Positions 10,419 through 22,399 of a DNA stretch of 64,000 bases are shown one piece after another. Numbering within the stretch: position 1 is the stretch's first letter; the number at the start of each line of letters is the position of its first letter. The stretch lies in the NCBI RefSeq assembly GCF_000003815.2, contig NC_049988.1, forward strand, positions 17,865,425 through 17,929,424, given 5' to 3'. Source of the stretch: Branchiostoma floridae. Its lineage: Eukaryota; Chordata; Leptocardii; Amphioxiformes; Branchiostomatidae. Under the pieces are notes generated by a model. It did no database searches. It was not told the DNA's origin and saw only the letters and a program-made list of their open reading frames with translations. A program made the translations under genes and the position numbers.

Positions 10419-12059
10419 GGGTTCCTGTAAAAACCGGGGCCCCGCGGGGCCACGGGGTACCCCGCGGGGTGCCCCGCGGGGCCCCCGTTGTACAATAAAC
10501 GCTTAGCGGCGCTGGGATCTGGATCTCTTTCTAACTTTTCATGTTCCGTGCAGATGTCCGAGGTCGACCTCAAGGTCGGGGTGCGTAACCCAATACAGGT
10601 TAGGATGCCGAAAAATTGGAGTGGATCGCAAACCAGCACCGAAAGTCAGCGGCATAACCAACATGTGGAGCTTTGAACAACGCCGATAGATGGGCAGTTT
10701 TGTCATGATACCACACTATCTGGGGGTAGACTTTAGAGTCTTATAATAATAAGAGTTAGACAATTCAATAAATGAATACAGTTTGTCTATCACGTTAAAT
10801 ATGTTACGCAATATATATTGAATATATGGAGATACACGTAACGTTAGATTTAGCGGGGTAATTTTACGTGGGATGAGACCGACTGTCTTATCTTATTAAT
10901 TTCTCGCCACCCCCACTGCAAGATCAACCTGGCGGAACGCTTCACCAGTATTAAAGCCCTCGTCCGTCGGAAGGAACCCCAAAATCGAAGTCAGCCGAAA
11001 CTTACCAAAAATTTCTATGCACAGAATATAAAATTTAAACCGATAGATTGTCATACGCCACACGCTCGTTGTTGTTGACGCCGTAACAGTTTACGATACA
11101 GCATGTTCGTGCACTTCCGCGTCGGAAATACCCGACGGAATCTAATTATACCGCCTTGAAAAAAATATGATTCAACAATGCATAATGTATTTCGTACTTT
11201 TGGAACGAAAACTTAATTGTATAGAGATCTAACAAAATATACTCAGTAAAAAGCAGCGTTGTTTCGGACGAGCGACCAGAATTTCTGAATGAAGCCACTT
11301 GAAAGCGGGACATTTTGACGGCACGTGAGTTATATCTCTTGACTGATAGCGGTTGCCATGGAGACGACATAATATACCCTTGATTTCTATGCTGTGCGTG
11401 GGAAAGTGGTGCAAGCAGTGGAGGCACAGACTTCAATAGGGGATTACGGGGATATCTTAGTGCCTTAGTGTTTGCATAAATCGCCTTGCACGCCAGCCTC
11501 TCCCGCCAAAACCGCAGTGGCCGACGGGATATATTGTGAATATTCTAACAATGGCCGCCCAGTCTAGGTGCCGATTTTTGTCCACAAGGGCAAAATTCCC
11601 ACAGGATATACGGATATTTACCAGACACAAGTTGTAGATATGACGGTAAAAAGTTCGTACGTTCAATAAGGTTGTTCATTTAGCAGCACTCGCTATGAGT
11701 TCTGTAGCGTTATTGTACCAATAAAACAGGTTAAAGCTCTTCCCTCCCTCTGCAAGAAAGGGTCAGGTCCAGGTCCAGGACGCAGGAACCATGGACTCGG
11801 CAACGGACTCGGCAACGACGCAACGTGCGGCTGATATCAATGTATTTTGATTATTACACACTGATTATTATATTAATGATTAATATCAATGTATTTTGAT
11901 TATCCTGCTGAGAAATGCTGGTGGGAAATCATGGTGAGAAATCCAAAACTAGTTTGTTTTTTTCAAGTCACTCCGCAAACGGGGCCCCGTACGGGGCCCC
12001 GACGGGGCCCCGTCGCGGCCCCACGGGGCCCCGCGGGGCCCCGGTTTTTACAGGAACCC
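10419..12059. mobile_element. 1.64 kb non-autonomous DNA transposon with GC-rich inverted termini
   Basis: The left end GGGTTCCTGTAAAAACCGGG is matched in inverted form at the right end. Homology then extends into GC-rich palindromic clusters (10437-10494 and 11980-12046, repeats of ggggcccc/ccccgcgggg). Both ends are flanked by the direct repeat TGAAATGGC (10410-10418 and 12060-12068), an 8-9 bp target duplication. That length fits hAT (8) or Mutator-like (9) elements. No transposase-like frame was found inside, so the element looks non-autonomous. The GC-rich termini could form very stable hairpins. Confidence 0.78.
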
Positions 12060-12068
12060 TGAAATGGC

Positions 12069-14790
12069 AAAGTTGTGCGCAATGATTCTTCTACAGCTAT
12101 TTTCTAGTGATTCCTCTTTATGGGTTCAGACATCCTTTTCAAAATACGTATATGAGGATGATAACCCAAATCTACAATTTGGAAAATGTTACAGACATTT
12201 GTAAATAAAGTGGGAGAATCATAATTAATTTAGTCAATCAAAAGTAAGAGTTTTTGGCGACGCCTTATGGGCGAGCCGAATAGTATAGTGTGCGTCCGAT
12301 TGGAAAGAACTGTACAGGAATTTCAGGAATTTTTTCCGCGCGTGCGTAGTTGCATCATGCGGGACTGAACCTTTACCTTGACAGGTAAGCTTTCTAGTCG
12401 CAGGGTACATACCGATATACGTGTGCACAGCAGCGTTTTCCGTATTCGCGCAACGGGCGATTTTTGACTGATCGCCGTGCGAAATTGAGAAAAACCTAGG
12501 AATTCAGACGTACCAGACTGTGATGATGTAACGTTAATTCTCATGATTCTGCCTGGTACAGTAACAGTGTAACAGTGGGGTTCAACCGTTCAAGCGCTGC
12601 CAAACTGACCACGCCAACAGCTATGAGTTTTTGGCGTTGTGGTTTGCACGTTGAAGTTGGATTTGTGATCTACCAATCTGGGTTCGATTCTAGGTGTCGG
12701 CATGTTGTTGCTTTCTGTTTCTACTCCCTCCCCTGATGTTTTTGAACACCACCACATCAAAATGATGCTTCTGGGTCTTCACCAGAATGTCTTGAACAAT
12801 TGGATATCTTGGAAACTTGGAAACGCTCTAGCAGCTCGCGAGATCTTCCACTAGTCATGTCACTCGAGGTTTAATCGCCGACTCCTCTAAGATCCAATTA
12901 TCCCCTGACAGCCAGGGATTCAGTGTAACGCAGGCTAGTGGGCATCTGAAATGTGCATACCTCGGGGATTACTCATGCTGATTTATAGGGATATCTTTAC
13001 ACGTGACTGTCAGTTTACAATATCCTAGCAGATCTACCGGTGCCAAGACAATATCCATGAGCCAAAACAGTATTCCTGGCCACCGGAGGCTAATAGATAT
13101 TACTTTTTGGCCCGGCATCATGGATACTGTTTTGCCACCGGTAACACGGTAACTAGTATCGATGTGCACTCAGCATGAACTCGTTCAAGCACCTATTTAC
13201 TCTTGTCATACAGGAACACATAGTGATACAAGGAGAGAACGAAGCGGTTTGGAGCATGTGATGCCTTTTTGTTAACGAGAGGTGAACCCATTGGTCCGGA
13301 CGTCGCGCGAGTGGAGGTCAAGGGTCACTTCCGTCAGCGTAATTCTCTACCATTGTCCTGACCGTCATGAATGTCTCTGAAATCACAACAAAATGGTACC
13401 CCATCCTTCCTCTCGGGGCAGTATACAGGAGTCTTTTTGTGACTCACTGTGTCCAGCCCTTCACGATAAACAGTTAACAACGCATTGCATTATTTCGGCC
13501 CGCCCTCCTGCCAGCACCCATCCCCGTATGTGTCCTGGCAAAAACAAAAACAACAACAACTACATACGTCTCAGTATAGTCGATGTTTGGTACACACCAA
13601 GTGGTTGAACACTCAACAATTTCCATGAAAACACCACACGTGTTTGCAGTGAAGGTTTGCAAGAATCTCCGGACGTACAAACGTTCTGTTCTAACTTCTA
13701 CTCACGTTCTCTCCCATAGATACAAGACCCGTCATACAATCCACCGGCCACACTCGGCTTGCAACGTAGCCTGGTTACCAAACCCCAGCCCGATCTCAAG
13801 TATCTATCGTGCAGGGGTCTGGCAGGATGGGATAGGAACTCTTCTCAATTTTGCACCTTATAGTGGGCAAAAAACCCCACCAATAGAACAACACAGGATC
13901 AGCAGGAGGTAATTACACCCCTGCCATGATTGGTTAAAGACCCCCAACTGTACTTTTTGAATCCATAACGTAGCTGATTCGCTACTGTGATAGCCTGCTG
14001 ACCAACTGTGGTGTGTTGTAGCTGGCTACCTGTGGTGAGAGTGGTCATCAATCCTAGGTTCTCCTCCCACTGATCAACGGGCCTTCGAGAACCTTTCTAC
14101 AGCCATGTTGCCAGACCCCAACACGAAAGATATATCTTGAGGTTGGGGTATGGAATCCAGGCTACTTGCAACGTTGCACACCAGAGTTGCACACATGCTG
14201 ACGAGCTTCTGTCGTTTTCAAACTTGCCTCTACCTACTAAAGCACCTCTTGTATTTCCCTGACATTTCCTATATCTCGAGAAACTGGCTGTTCACGTAAC
14301 GGGATACAGTATGTCCCTGGACGAGGAATCACAGTTCTGCACGTGGTACGAGGTACGAAGGCCCACAAGGACACAGTAGGAGGCCTGTAAAATCCACTTT
14401 GCGCAATCTCTGCGCCACAGCATTTTCTTAGCCTCTGCACACACTGGCCTCTGCAAATCCTTTCTATAGCCTTCATGCAACAACAATTTCGCAGCGTTTC
14501 TGTAACAAATGATATTCGCGCAACCTCTGCCCAACAACATTTAAATGCCTCTTTACAAGCCTTAAAAAATAAGTCTTTCACTGTGACACACCCTGATTAA
14601 TGGTGCAGTGGGCGGTCCCTGTTTTGAAACGAAATACAGTAGTGGGTAGCCATAAAGCAGGAAATTTACTGTTCAGGAACTTGGAGACAGTAGATGAGAT
14701 GAGCTTTCATAACCGTTCTAAGACCCCCTGGGACCTTTGATCCAAGACCCCCTCCCCCCCTCCAACTTCCGTGTACCCGACGTGCCCCGG
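12069..14790. other. Intergenic or intronic stretch, no gene supported
   Basis: Short open frames on both strands lack motifs, splice context or composition supporting them. A B-box-like string (gggttcgattctagg, about 12690) hints at an old SINE. Around 14240-14580 a weak short repeat of trinucleotide-rich sequence is visible. Nothing else was recognised. Confidence 0.4.
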
Positions 14791-14829
14791 ACATACCTAG
14801 CCATTCTGTAGCCTGCTATCCAGTCGTAT

Positions 14830-15835
14830 TATATGAATGAATGAATGAAGACCTTTATTGCACATTTTTGCCCCACTGGGTACAAGGTACAAGGGCTAAG
14901 TACAGGTCACACGGTAAGAATCACATATATGTAACAATGGAAACAATCATACACATCTATATATGCAGATGTGCGTCTAATCTATTCTATGACATTCGAC
15001 TTCCTCTCGCTTCTTGGTAATTGCATAAATGTAGCTAGCTGTATGGTTGGTTAGAGTTGGTTTATCAAAAGCTGTCAGGAATATAAATTTCTCTTTACTG
15101 TTCAAGTGTCTAAAGTGGGGATATTTACTTAACACATAGTCAAATAAGATGTTCCTATCGCTATCATACAAAGGACAATCCATAGTAAAATGTACTTCAT
15201 CTTCTACTTTCCCTAAACTACAAAATATGGCATATTCTTTGCTCTAGAGGAGTGTGGTTATGACTTCCTGATTCGATTCGTAATTTGTGGCAACTAATTC
15301 TTAGTTTTGTGATGGTAGATCTGTGGCGTACATTGGCAATCTTCAGATATTCTTCTTCTTTCTAATATTGTTTTAATAGTCTGTATGTTCGTAGTTTGTT
15401 TTTTGCAGTCCCAACTCTTTTATCGTTGTGGATTTCAGATAGAAAGGTCTGGGAATAAATATCTTTTAAACGTTGATAGATTGATGAAATAATTTGAGGT
15501 GTACTTGAGATTGTTGACTGGGCGTTTTGCCAGACGAAAGTATAGCCACATTTCTCTAGAGTGCTGCGTACATCAGAGGCCCAACATTCAGCACCTGATG
15601 CTTCTAAATCCATTTAGCACAAGAGAGCATCTGCTTGAAGGCTGTCCGCTGGCACATTCTTGCTAAGTCGAATGAAATACTTAATGGTATTTAGGGAGGC
15701 CTCCAGATGAATGGGGTACCTCCCTAGTTCTGCCTGTGCTGCGAGATTACTAGCTGTTTTGGGGATATTGAGTGAATATTTACAGCTCCAAGTCGCTTCT
15801 GTATTGCCCGCGCGCAGATAAAGGAATTGGGGACT
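14830..15835 (-). mobile_element. 5'-truncated non-LTR retrotransposon, reverse-transcriptase ORF tail
   Basis: Minus-strand frames read NIPKTASNLAAQAELGRYPI, then IISSIYQRLKDIY, then MDCPLYDSDRN and LNSKEKFIFLTAFDKP. This is the C-terminal tail seen after the reverse transcriptase domain in CR1/L2-like non-LTR elements (F-x-CPLY and EKF-x-FL patterns). The end is an AATAAA followed by CATTCATTCATTCAT, a microsatellite-like 3' terminus usual for this group. A stop (TAA, 15616-15614) interrupts the frame and the catalytic region is absent, so the copy is dead. It is bracketed by a separate 25 bp inverted repeat (14809-14833 and 15835-15859). Confidence 0.75.
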
Positions 15836-15859
15836 ATAATACGACTGGATGCCAGGCTA

Positions 15860-18715
15860 GCAATTCTGTACTCGGGCTAAGCCAATCGTAAATTTGAACC
15901 CAGGTTAACTCTGCCACCCACCTTTAACTAGACAAATGTAGGCGGTAAAAAACGCGAACACACATCACGACAAACAAGCAGACAAACCGGAAACAATAAT
16001 TCCGTTTTTCACTACAAAATCCCAATGCCGTCTCGCACCAACACCATGTACTACGAATAGACATTCGATATGGGGCGTGTATGTGCACTTTGCCCAAAGA
16101 AACTACAGTGGCCTGGCTACTCAAAATACTTCCGTGCAGGCTGTACTAGTATCTAGACAAGTTCGGCATGGCTTCTTTAAGCAGAGATAGACCGTTTCTG
16201 ATAACAGGCTATGGTTCCATAGATACTGAATACAGACGATAAATTCGTAACCCACAAATCTACATTAAAAAAAAAAAAAAAACAGGCAGCAACTGTTCAC
16301 GTTCATCATTTCATGATGTTTCTTGATGGTCATGCTAAACGGTTGGTTTAATGACAAAGAATTTCATCAAGTGCAAATTGTCTATTGAAAAGGGCAATAA
16401 CCTATTCCCTACATGTTGATCTTAGGTGAGTGTTTCATATTTATATTTCAGCCATACCATATATGGTATGGTGAAATATATTGTATTCGTAATGTTTCTT
16501 TCTTTCTTTCTTTCTTTCTTTCTCCTGTCAAATCTTCAAATCGAATCATCTCCGTCGTTCCGGGACCGAATGATCTGAAATTTGGCACAAGAGTAGAGTG
16601 GGTCAATACCGAGGTGCTTTTTTCTCATTTTTTTCATATCTGCCTCTAAAATGATTTTATTGAAGTTTAAAGGTCACGTTTTGACCACAACGGTATATTT
16701 TGACCCCCTGTACCATTGAATTACAATGGAATGACCTTAAATTTGGTGTAGATAGGCATTAGATAGTTGGTAAAATGATCCAAGTAAAATTTTTGGCATG
16801 AACCAATTTCAAATTATCAATTTCTGCACTTTTCTGAGGGGAAATTGGTTTTCTTTCGGCCTTCTCCCGTGAACTCCCGTGACCCCAGAGCCCACAGGTG
16901 CCAGGTGCCATCGGTCTGGGGAGAGCGAGAGTTAATTACTTTATGGGCGCCAGCCAATCAGCGACGAGAAAGGCGAATGCTAGTTAATATTCATAAGCGG
17001 GGCCTTGCAATCCCGTTTATACACAAACAGATGCATATTACAGCCTTACAGTGGCTATATGTTACCCTGTGCCCGGTTTGAAATTGTAGTTTGCGAGGAT
17101 TTGGAGCTCAGACAGGGTCATTTGAGCGGTAGCGGACGGTACGCGTGCATTGAACGTCAGAATACAAGTCTGTGTCGATGAATTTACCAACATTCCGCAT
17201 GGCACTATCAATCATTTTTGGCAGATTTGACTTTGGGGGTTAGTTGAGACAATCGAGAAAATGTTACTTGGCAGAAAACGCGGGAAAATTGGACAGTTTG
17301 CGTTTAGTTTTGATACGTAAGTTTGACAGTGGCGAGAATGCATGTATTTTTTCCCAAACAAATGTAGGTACTTCTAACGTTAGTGTTGTTGTTGTTCTTT
17401 TTTGACGTAAACTTTGTACATTCAAATTGTAAGTAACTTTAAACTGCCAGAGTTTGAGCCCAATGAAAAACTCTTAGTACCAGAGTATCACCACTGACCT
17501 CCGAAAAGAAACCCCCGAACAAGGTAGAAACTCCTATCCTCTAGGTCTCGCACGCTACGAGCAGGAAATTACAACACTCAGACAAGATTACGTCCGATGG
17601 CTGATTGCATACAAAGTAAAACACTTTAACAGTGGTATGCAGGGCATATACTTAACAAAGAATTTGAAGGAAAATGAAATATATAGATAAAGCCAAATCA
17701 AGTTAACTTGTTGGTCCTGGGATTTTTCAGAAAAGAAATGAAGCGACAGGGTGGTAAAATTCTTGTAAAAATTCGAGACGTCTCCGTTTATGCTCATACA
17801 AAACAAGAAGATTGAAGTTTTTAGCTTGAAAAAAACAACAACAACAACAACACACTCCTACTACACAACACTTGCACCTGCTTGACAATTATTAAAACGT
17901 ATGCCCTACTTGATTAAAAAAAAAGTTCAATGCAATAATAAATGTACCCACATCACAAAGAGATTATGACGGTACTTAGACCTAGTTATCGAAGTGGAAA
18001 TTGTTGAATGGCGTCATGTAATTTCATGATGAAAATCTTCTGAATGGAAGATGCGTCTTTTTTTACTCTCGGAAAAATAGGAGCTGCCGCAATTCTAAAA
18101 GCCAATCAGTTATGCATTGGCGCTCCTGTGGAAGATTATATTCTTCCATATGGGCCCGGTTCATATTGGGCAAGCTCTGTTTTGACCTGGAATCAATTCA
18201 CAATATTAGTTCTCTTTTGGGGATAACTTACAGTTTAAATATTGCACTTTTGCGCAGGGGTGACTTGGAACAGTCCAATGTTGCGTGGGAATGGGTATGG
18301 CTGAAATATGCTGTATTTGCACCCAAGCAAATGTCGGCCTTTCTAGTAGGCCATGTTGCCATGATTTTATTATATCGGTGACATTCTCTGGGGACCCCAA
18401 AGCTAAAGCGAGCGGGCGAAAATTTTACAACAAAAAAAATAGTCACGTCAATAAGACCTTTTTTTTAAACCTACTTGCCTAAATTACGAAACCTCAGTGG
18501 TCAGGTTGAACAAATGACTAAACACACAGAGTGCGGTATACCGAAAGACAGATTCAACATTTGTATTTTTATTACCTCTTATATTTTTACTTTAGAATTG
18601 ACTTACATATTCCACGACAATAGTTTCAATCAATGACCAATCTTTAGTATCCTTTTTCCGTTATTGCTAGGTTTTGACACAGCAAAATAAAATACAAAAT
18701 AGAAAGCCCGATAAA
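15860..18715. other. No gene recognised; contains a TTTC microsatellite
   Basis: The only clear structure is (TTTC)n at about 16495-16523. The text around 16560-16760 (recurring phrases like ctgaaatttggcacaag and cttaaatttggtgtag) looks like a diverged repeat of ~180 bp. No exon with supporting context was found. Confidence 0.4.
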
Positions 18716-18870
18716 CCGACTAAAAAACGTTAAAAAACAGCCGGAGCCTAACCTCTGCTTGGAGAGTTTGGCTGGCGTACTTCAAGAAAAATGACAAAAT
18801 AGAAGGCCCGATAAAAACGACTAAAAAAACGTTAAAAAAAACAGCCGGAGCCTTATCTCTGCTTGGAGAG
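18690..18870. repeat. Tandem duplication of a dispersed repeat
   Basis: Two adjacent copies, roughly 110 bp apart, share agcccgataaa, acgttaaaaaacagccgg and cctctgcttggagag. A third, diverged copy occurs at about 54440-54510 (caaagcccgataaaaacatt and agcctagcctctgtctg). This looks like a dispersed family with a locally doubled member. Confidence 0.6.
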
Positions 18871-20089
18871 TAATAATCATTTTGCAGCTTACTGCATATA
18901 TTTGCTCGTTTTGCAGCTGTTTTGTACGGTTGCAAATGTATATGGTCAAACACTTTCTTTTTTTTAGTTACGGACAAAAATTGATGAATATGTGTGCCCG
19001 ACTGTATTCCATATGATGAAATCGACTTTGCCTTACTTGCAGGTTACACAACCCATCCTCTCTGGGGATGAATTGTATAACTCATATACTGTCTTGTTTC
19101 GTAACATCAAGGAGGTTATATCACTAGGTGACATGTTATCACACCTGCAGTCAGTGCAGTGTGCTGTCATTTTCGACAAGCTACGAGAAAAGTCTTGTGT
19201 GTGTATCTCAAATGTAGGTTGGTATGTAGCCACTTTTCTACATGTGCGTCTTTTTTTGTTTGTTCTGAGTCATCTGAGAAATGTCAACGCAGTTCACAAC
19301 TTTGTTCCCTTGGGACTGAAATTACAGTCAGTATTATGCAAATCCTGTTGATCTCTGTCGGTGTTTGATAACACTTCCCATTTTTCGCGAACAGTTGCGC
19401 AACATACGTTGTAGATCAAAATAATGTTAGCCTTCAGATGGTGTGTTTACAACTCCTAAAGGGATACGAATCAAGTAAAGGGTAGCAAGAAATCTTCGTG
19501 TTTCGTAAAGGGTGTATCTTACTGAAGCTGTGGTACACGCGTACGCTCGCGGCTGAGCTCGAGCAATTTGATAGAGTGCTCAACGAATTTCATCGATAAA
19601 AACTCTTCTTTGTGCGCTTAGTGTGTTTTGTTTTATTTTCAGTCATACTTGTACATTTGGCACGATAGTCCCATTAGAAAGTCAGTAGAAAAGCATTACA
19701 ATACCCTAGAAAGGATATGATTAAGGTTTCTGTTGTCTGAACTCATACATAAGATCGTAAAGCCGATAACACATGCATGCGATAACACCTAGATAACACC
19801 TGTACTCAGGTGAAAATATCCGTTAAACTAACATTCTGCACACCTGTTGCTTCTTCACGCTTTCAACTGTGGCTATTTTGCACTTTTAACATTTGCTCTG
19901 TTGAAGAATGACATTCATTCCATGGGCTTTTTTTTTCAGATACTGTATCATCCAAATTTGGGTATAACGTGATTGTTACGAAAGCGCGAAGAGTTGTTTT
20001 GCATCGATGATATTAAGTCGGTAGTCAGATATGGAAGCATAAAAAACATCTGTCAAAAAGGTCGATGCTTGCTGTGAAGAGAGCCCACC

Positions 20090-20136
20090 ACACTCACAGA
20101 TACACACACAGATACACACACATACACGCGCGTACA

Positions 20137-20168
<32 letters not shown>

Positions 20169-20203
20169 TACACACATATACACACACACAGACAAACATG
20201 TAC
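20090..20203. repeat. CA/TG microsatellite
   Basis: Imperfect (CA)n interspersed with ATA and GAT interruptions. Translated frames over it (His/Thr or Cys/Val-rich) are artefacts of the repeat. Confidence 0.95.
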
Positions 20204-20862
20204 ACGAGCGCGCAATTCGCCCTCTATGTCCGTATAGACGCGTTCTGACCCTGGTCCATGTTTTCTATTACATTGTAAACAGCATTTGGACCGCGCTAAT
20301 ACTCTTCACTGTACCCAAAACTTCAGATGCGGCCGAAGTATTTCATCGATACTGAATCTCTTAAGTTTAATAACTGAAATTTGGAAGTTTAAAAACAGAA
20401 ATTTGGGTCAGACGGACAAGTTTTTTTATAGATGTCGTTTCTGAGAAATCGGCAGGTTTTAGTGGACTGTGTAGCCCTGAAGTCATCAGCATTAAAATTG
20501 TTTATCGCTGTCATTTAATCAACAGCATTTGGACGTTACGTCTACACATGTTAAATGTAAATTCAGAGCACGCATGCTTAAATATATGTCATGTTTTCTT
20601 TTATGTTATGCCATGCAATATCATACTATGTTATGGAATGTGTGTCTTATGTAAACACAGTTACACAAGGGCCTAATCTTGCTTGGTTTGGTGGATTTAC
20701 TAGTTTTATAAACTCACTGTGGGATACGCTAAGACATCCTAAATCCTGATCGGGCTAACAGCGGCTTTTCTAAACGCGTTCTGTGAGTCAGATTTTGTCA
20801 AATTTTTATCATTCCTCGGGCAATATTCACACAATGGAATCTGATCTGCAGATACTATCCTG

Positions 20863-21064
20863 CACTTACTACACATTTTGTAATGCCTCCTCACTCCATA
20901 CTATACTGTACTTACTAAAGTTTGCAATGTTTCCTTACTCCATACTATACTACATTTACTATAGATTTTGTAATGCCTCCTCATCCCATACTATACTGTA
21001 CTTACTACACATTTTACAATGCCTCCTCAACCCATACTTTATTGCACTTACAATACATTTTGTA
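20863..21064. repeat. 45 bp minisatellite, about 4.5 copies
   Basis: The phrase ccatactatact recurs with starts at about 20897, 20941, 20987 and 21033 (spacing 44-46), with intervening attttgtaatgcctcctc. It runs directly into a C run and a CA microsatellite (21066-21125). Confidence 0.85.
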
Positions 21065-21065
21065 C

Positions 21066-21125
21066 CCCCCCCCCCCCCCACACACACACACCACACACAG
21101 ACACACACACACACACACACCACAC
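21066..21125. repeat. Poly-C plus CA microsatellite
   Basis: A run of C followed by (CA)n with a few interruptions. It lies in the probable intron just downstream (minus strand) of the candidate exon ending at 21168. Confidence 0.9.
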
Positions 21126-21167
21126 TCATAGAACAACTGAGATATTGCTAAGTTCTATACCACGTAC

Positions 21168-21276
21168 CTCTGTAAAGGTGAAAGGTTTTGGCGACGATAC
21201 AGACACAGGCGACGGTAGTGAGAAGGTACACCAGGAGCCGTCTCCACGGCCAGGCTGAGTACGGCTGGAGTTTCAT
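21168..21276 (-). CDS. Candidate signal-sequence first exon (possibly of the mucin-like gene)
   Basis: ATG at 21276 has an in-frame TAG two codons upstream and opens 36 codons before an AGAG|GTACGTGG donor. The N-terminus is MKLQPYSAWPWRR, then a hydrophobic stretch LLVYLLTTVACVCIV, then AKTFHLYR. This reads as a signal peptide (possible cleavage after IVA) or a type II signal anchor. It ends in phase 1, exactly the phase needed by the giant exon starting at 9617; joining them would imply an 11.5 kb intron or unseen exons between. No better downstream partner on this strand was found. The exon is plausible; its assignment to the mucin gene is inference. Confidence 0.45.
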
Positions 21277-22101
21277 CTTCTAAAATCCTCCTGGAAAATC
21301 GCGGAAAACATCCTATAAGCCAGGACAAGTGACAACGTCTCTCCTTCGGATTAATTTAAAACAAACGCGTAAAATCATGCTGGTAAACTGACTAGCATTT
21401 GCGTTACGATCCAACCGCGACTGAAACAATAAGCCAGAAGCTTCGTCAAACTAGGCCGAACCAAAACCAGTTTCACAAGTGGTGGGTTGTCAAGGCAACA
21501 GCTATTGTAACGCTTGTAATTAATCCTGATTATCGTCTATTGTAACGATATAATTCCTTAACAGTGTTGTAAATACGAAGCATTTGTCAGATATGAATGA
21601 ACTGTTTTATGTAGGATAAAATACACAACAAGCAAAATATGTATTTTTCGTATTTGTAAGTGCAATATTGGTGATCGTGCCAATGTTATGTACATCTAGC
21701 TAGCTCCGTCGTTGTCAGCAGATGACAGCTTTTAACGCATCCATCACAAATGCTTTTGTGACCATTTCTGTTCATGTTTCTTTCCTTATTTCCTTTGATG
21801 TAACTAAGTGCTAGTACGTTCCCTGCTTTTAGAATTACTCCGTAGATTGTCGTACGATGTACTCCCTCCACTCCAGCACAAAGTGCCCCTCCGGTTCGCC
21901 ATGGTCCCGGCCACGGCAGGATACTGAGAATCCCTGAACAGGTTGTACGGTGTGCCCCCACGTGCACCCTGGGGCGCGCTTTCAGGGCCTCAATTTACAT
22001 AAAAATACTTGTCACAGGTAGACTACAATTTTGCAAACACGCCAAGACAGAGATTTTGCACTACAAGTATTTCGTTTTCTTTTCAAATCCGAACTTGTCT
22101 G

Positions 22102-22253
22102 TAGCGATTATCTCTCAGACACAGAGTGTAGGTATAGCATCAAATTCCTTCATGGATGGAGAAATAAGCAAAAGTGAGTTGTCTAATCCCGAAGACAGCG
22201 TCACCCAGTCGGTAAATAAAAGCTCAGCAGAGGAGTCCTTGAACTCAAACTGA
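22102..22253 (+). CDS. Possible terminal coding exon (low confidence)
   Basis: An acceptor-like tract (cttttcaaatccgaacttgtctgtag) ends near 22102. It is followed by an open frame of about 50 polar residues rich in Ser, Glu and Asn (for example DGEISKSELSNPEDSV) up to TGA at 22253. The composition resembles a cytoplasmic or disordered C-terminus. An AATAAA lies near 22489. No upstream partner exon was identified, so this may be chance. Confidence 0.22.
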
Positions 22254-22351
22254 CTTTTGTCAGGGAGGTATATAGCTACTGCTGCGTGTATTCTGTATGT
22301 AGCCCTGTTAGAATAAGTTACTAAAATTGGAGTGCCACATTGTTATCACCT

Positions 22352-22353
22352 GC

Positions 22354-22384
<31 letters not shown>

Positions 22385-22392
22385 ACACACAC
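22352..22392. repeat. Poly-C plus CA microsatellite
   Basis: A run of about 18 C followed by (CA)n. It has the same compound architecture as 21066-21125. Confidence 0.9.
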
Positions 22393-22399
22393 AGAAACT

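Noticed and set aside
12969-13169. Minus-strand frame with hydrophobic segment near 13.0-13.17 kb
   Set aside because: The region contains short internal inverted similarities, has no clear splice sites, and no partner exon; not enough to call a gene.
18992-19351. Plus-strand 119-codon frame
   Set aside because: No recognisable motif, unusual composition and no supporting splice or promoter context; likely chance.
20065-20355. His/Thr-rich frame over 20.09-20.2 kb
   Set aside because: Translation of a CA microsatellite.
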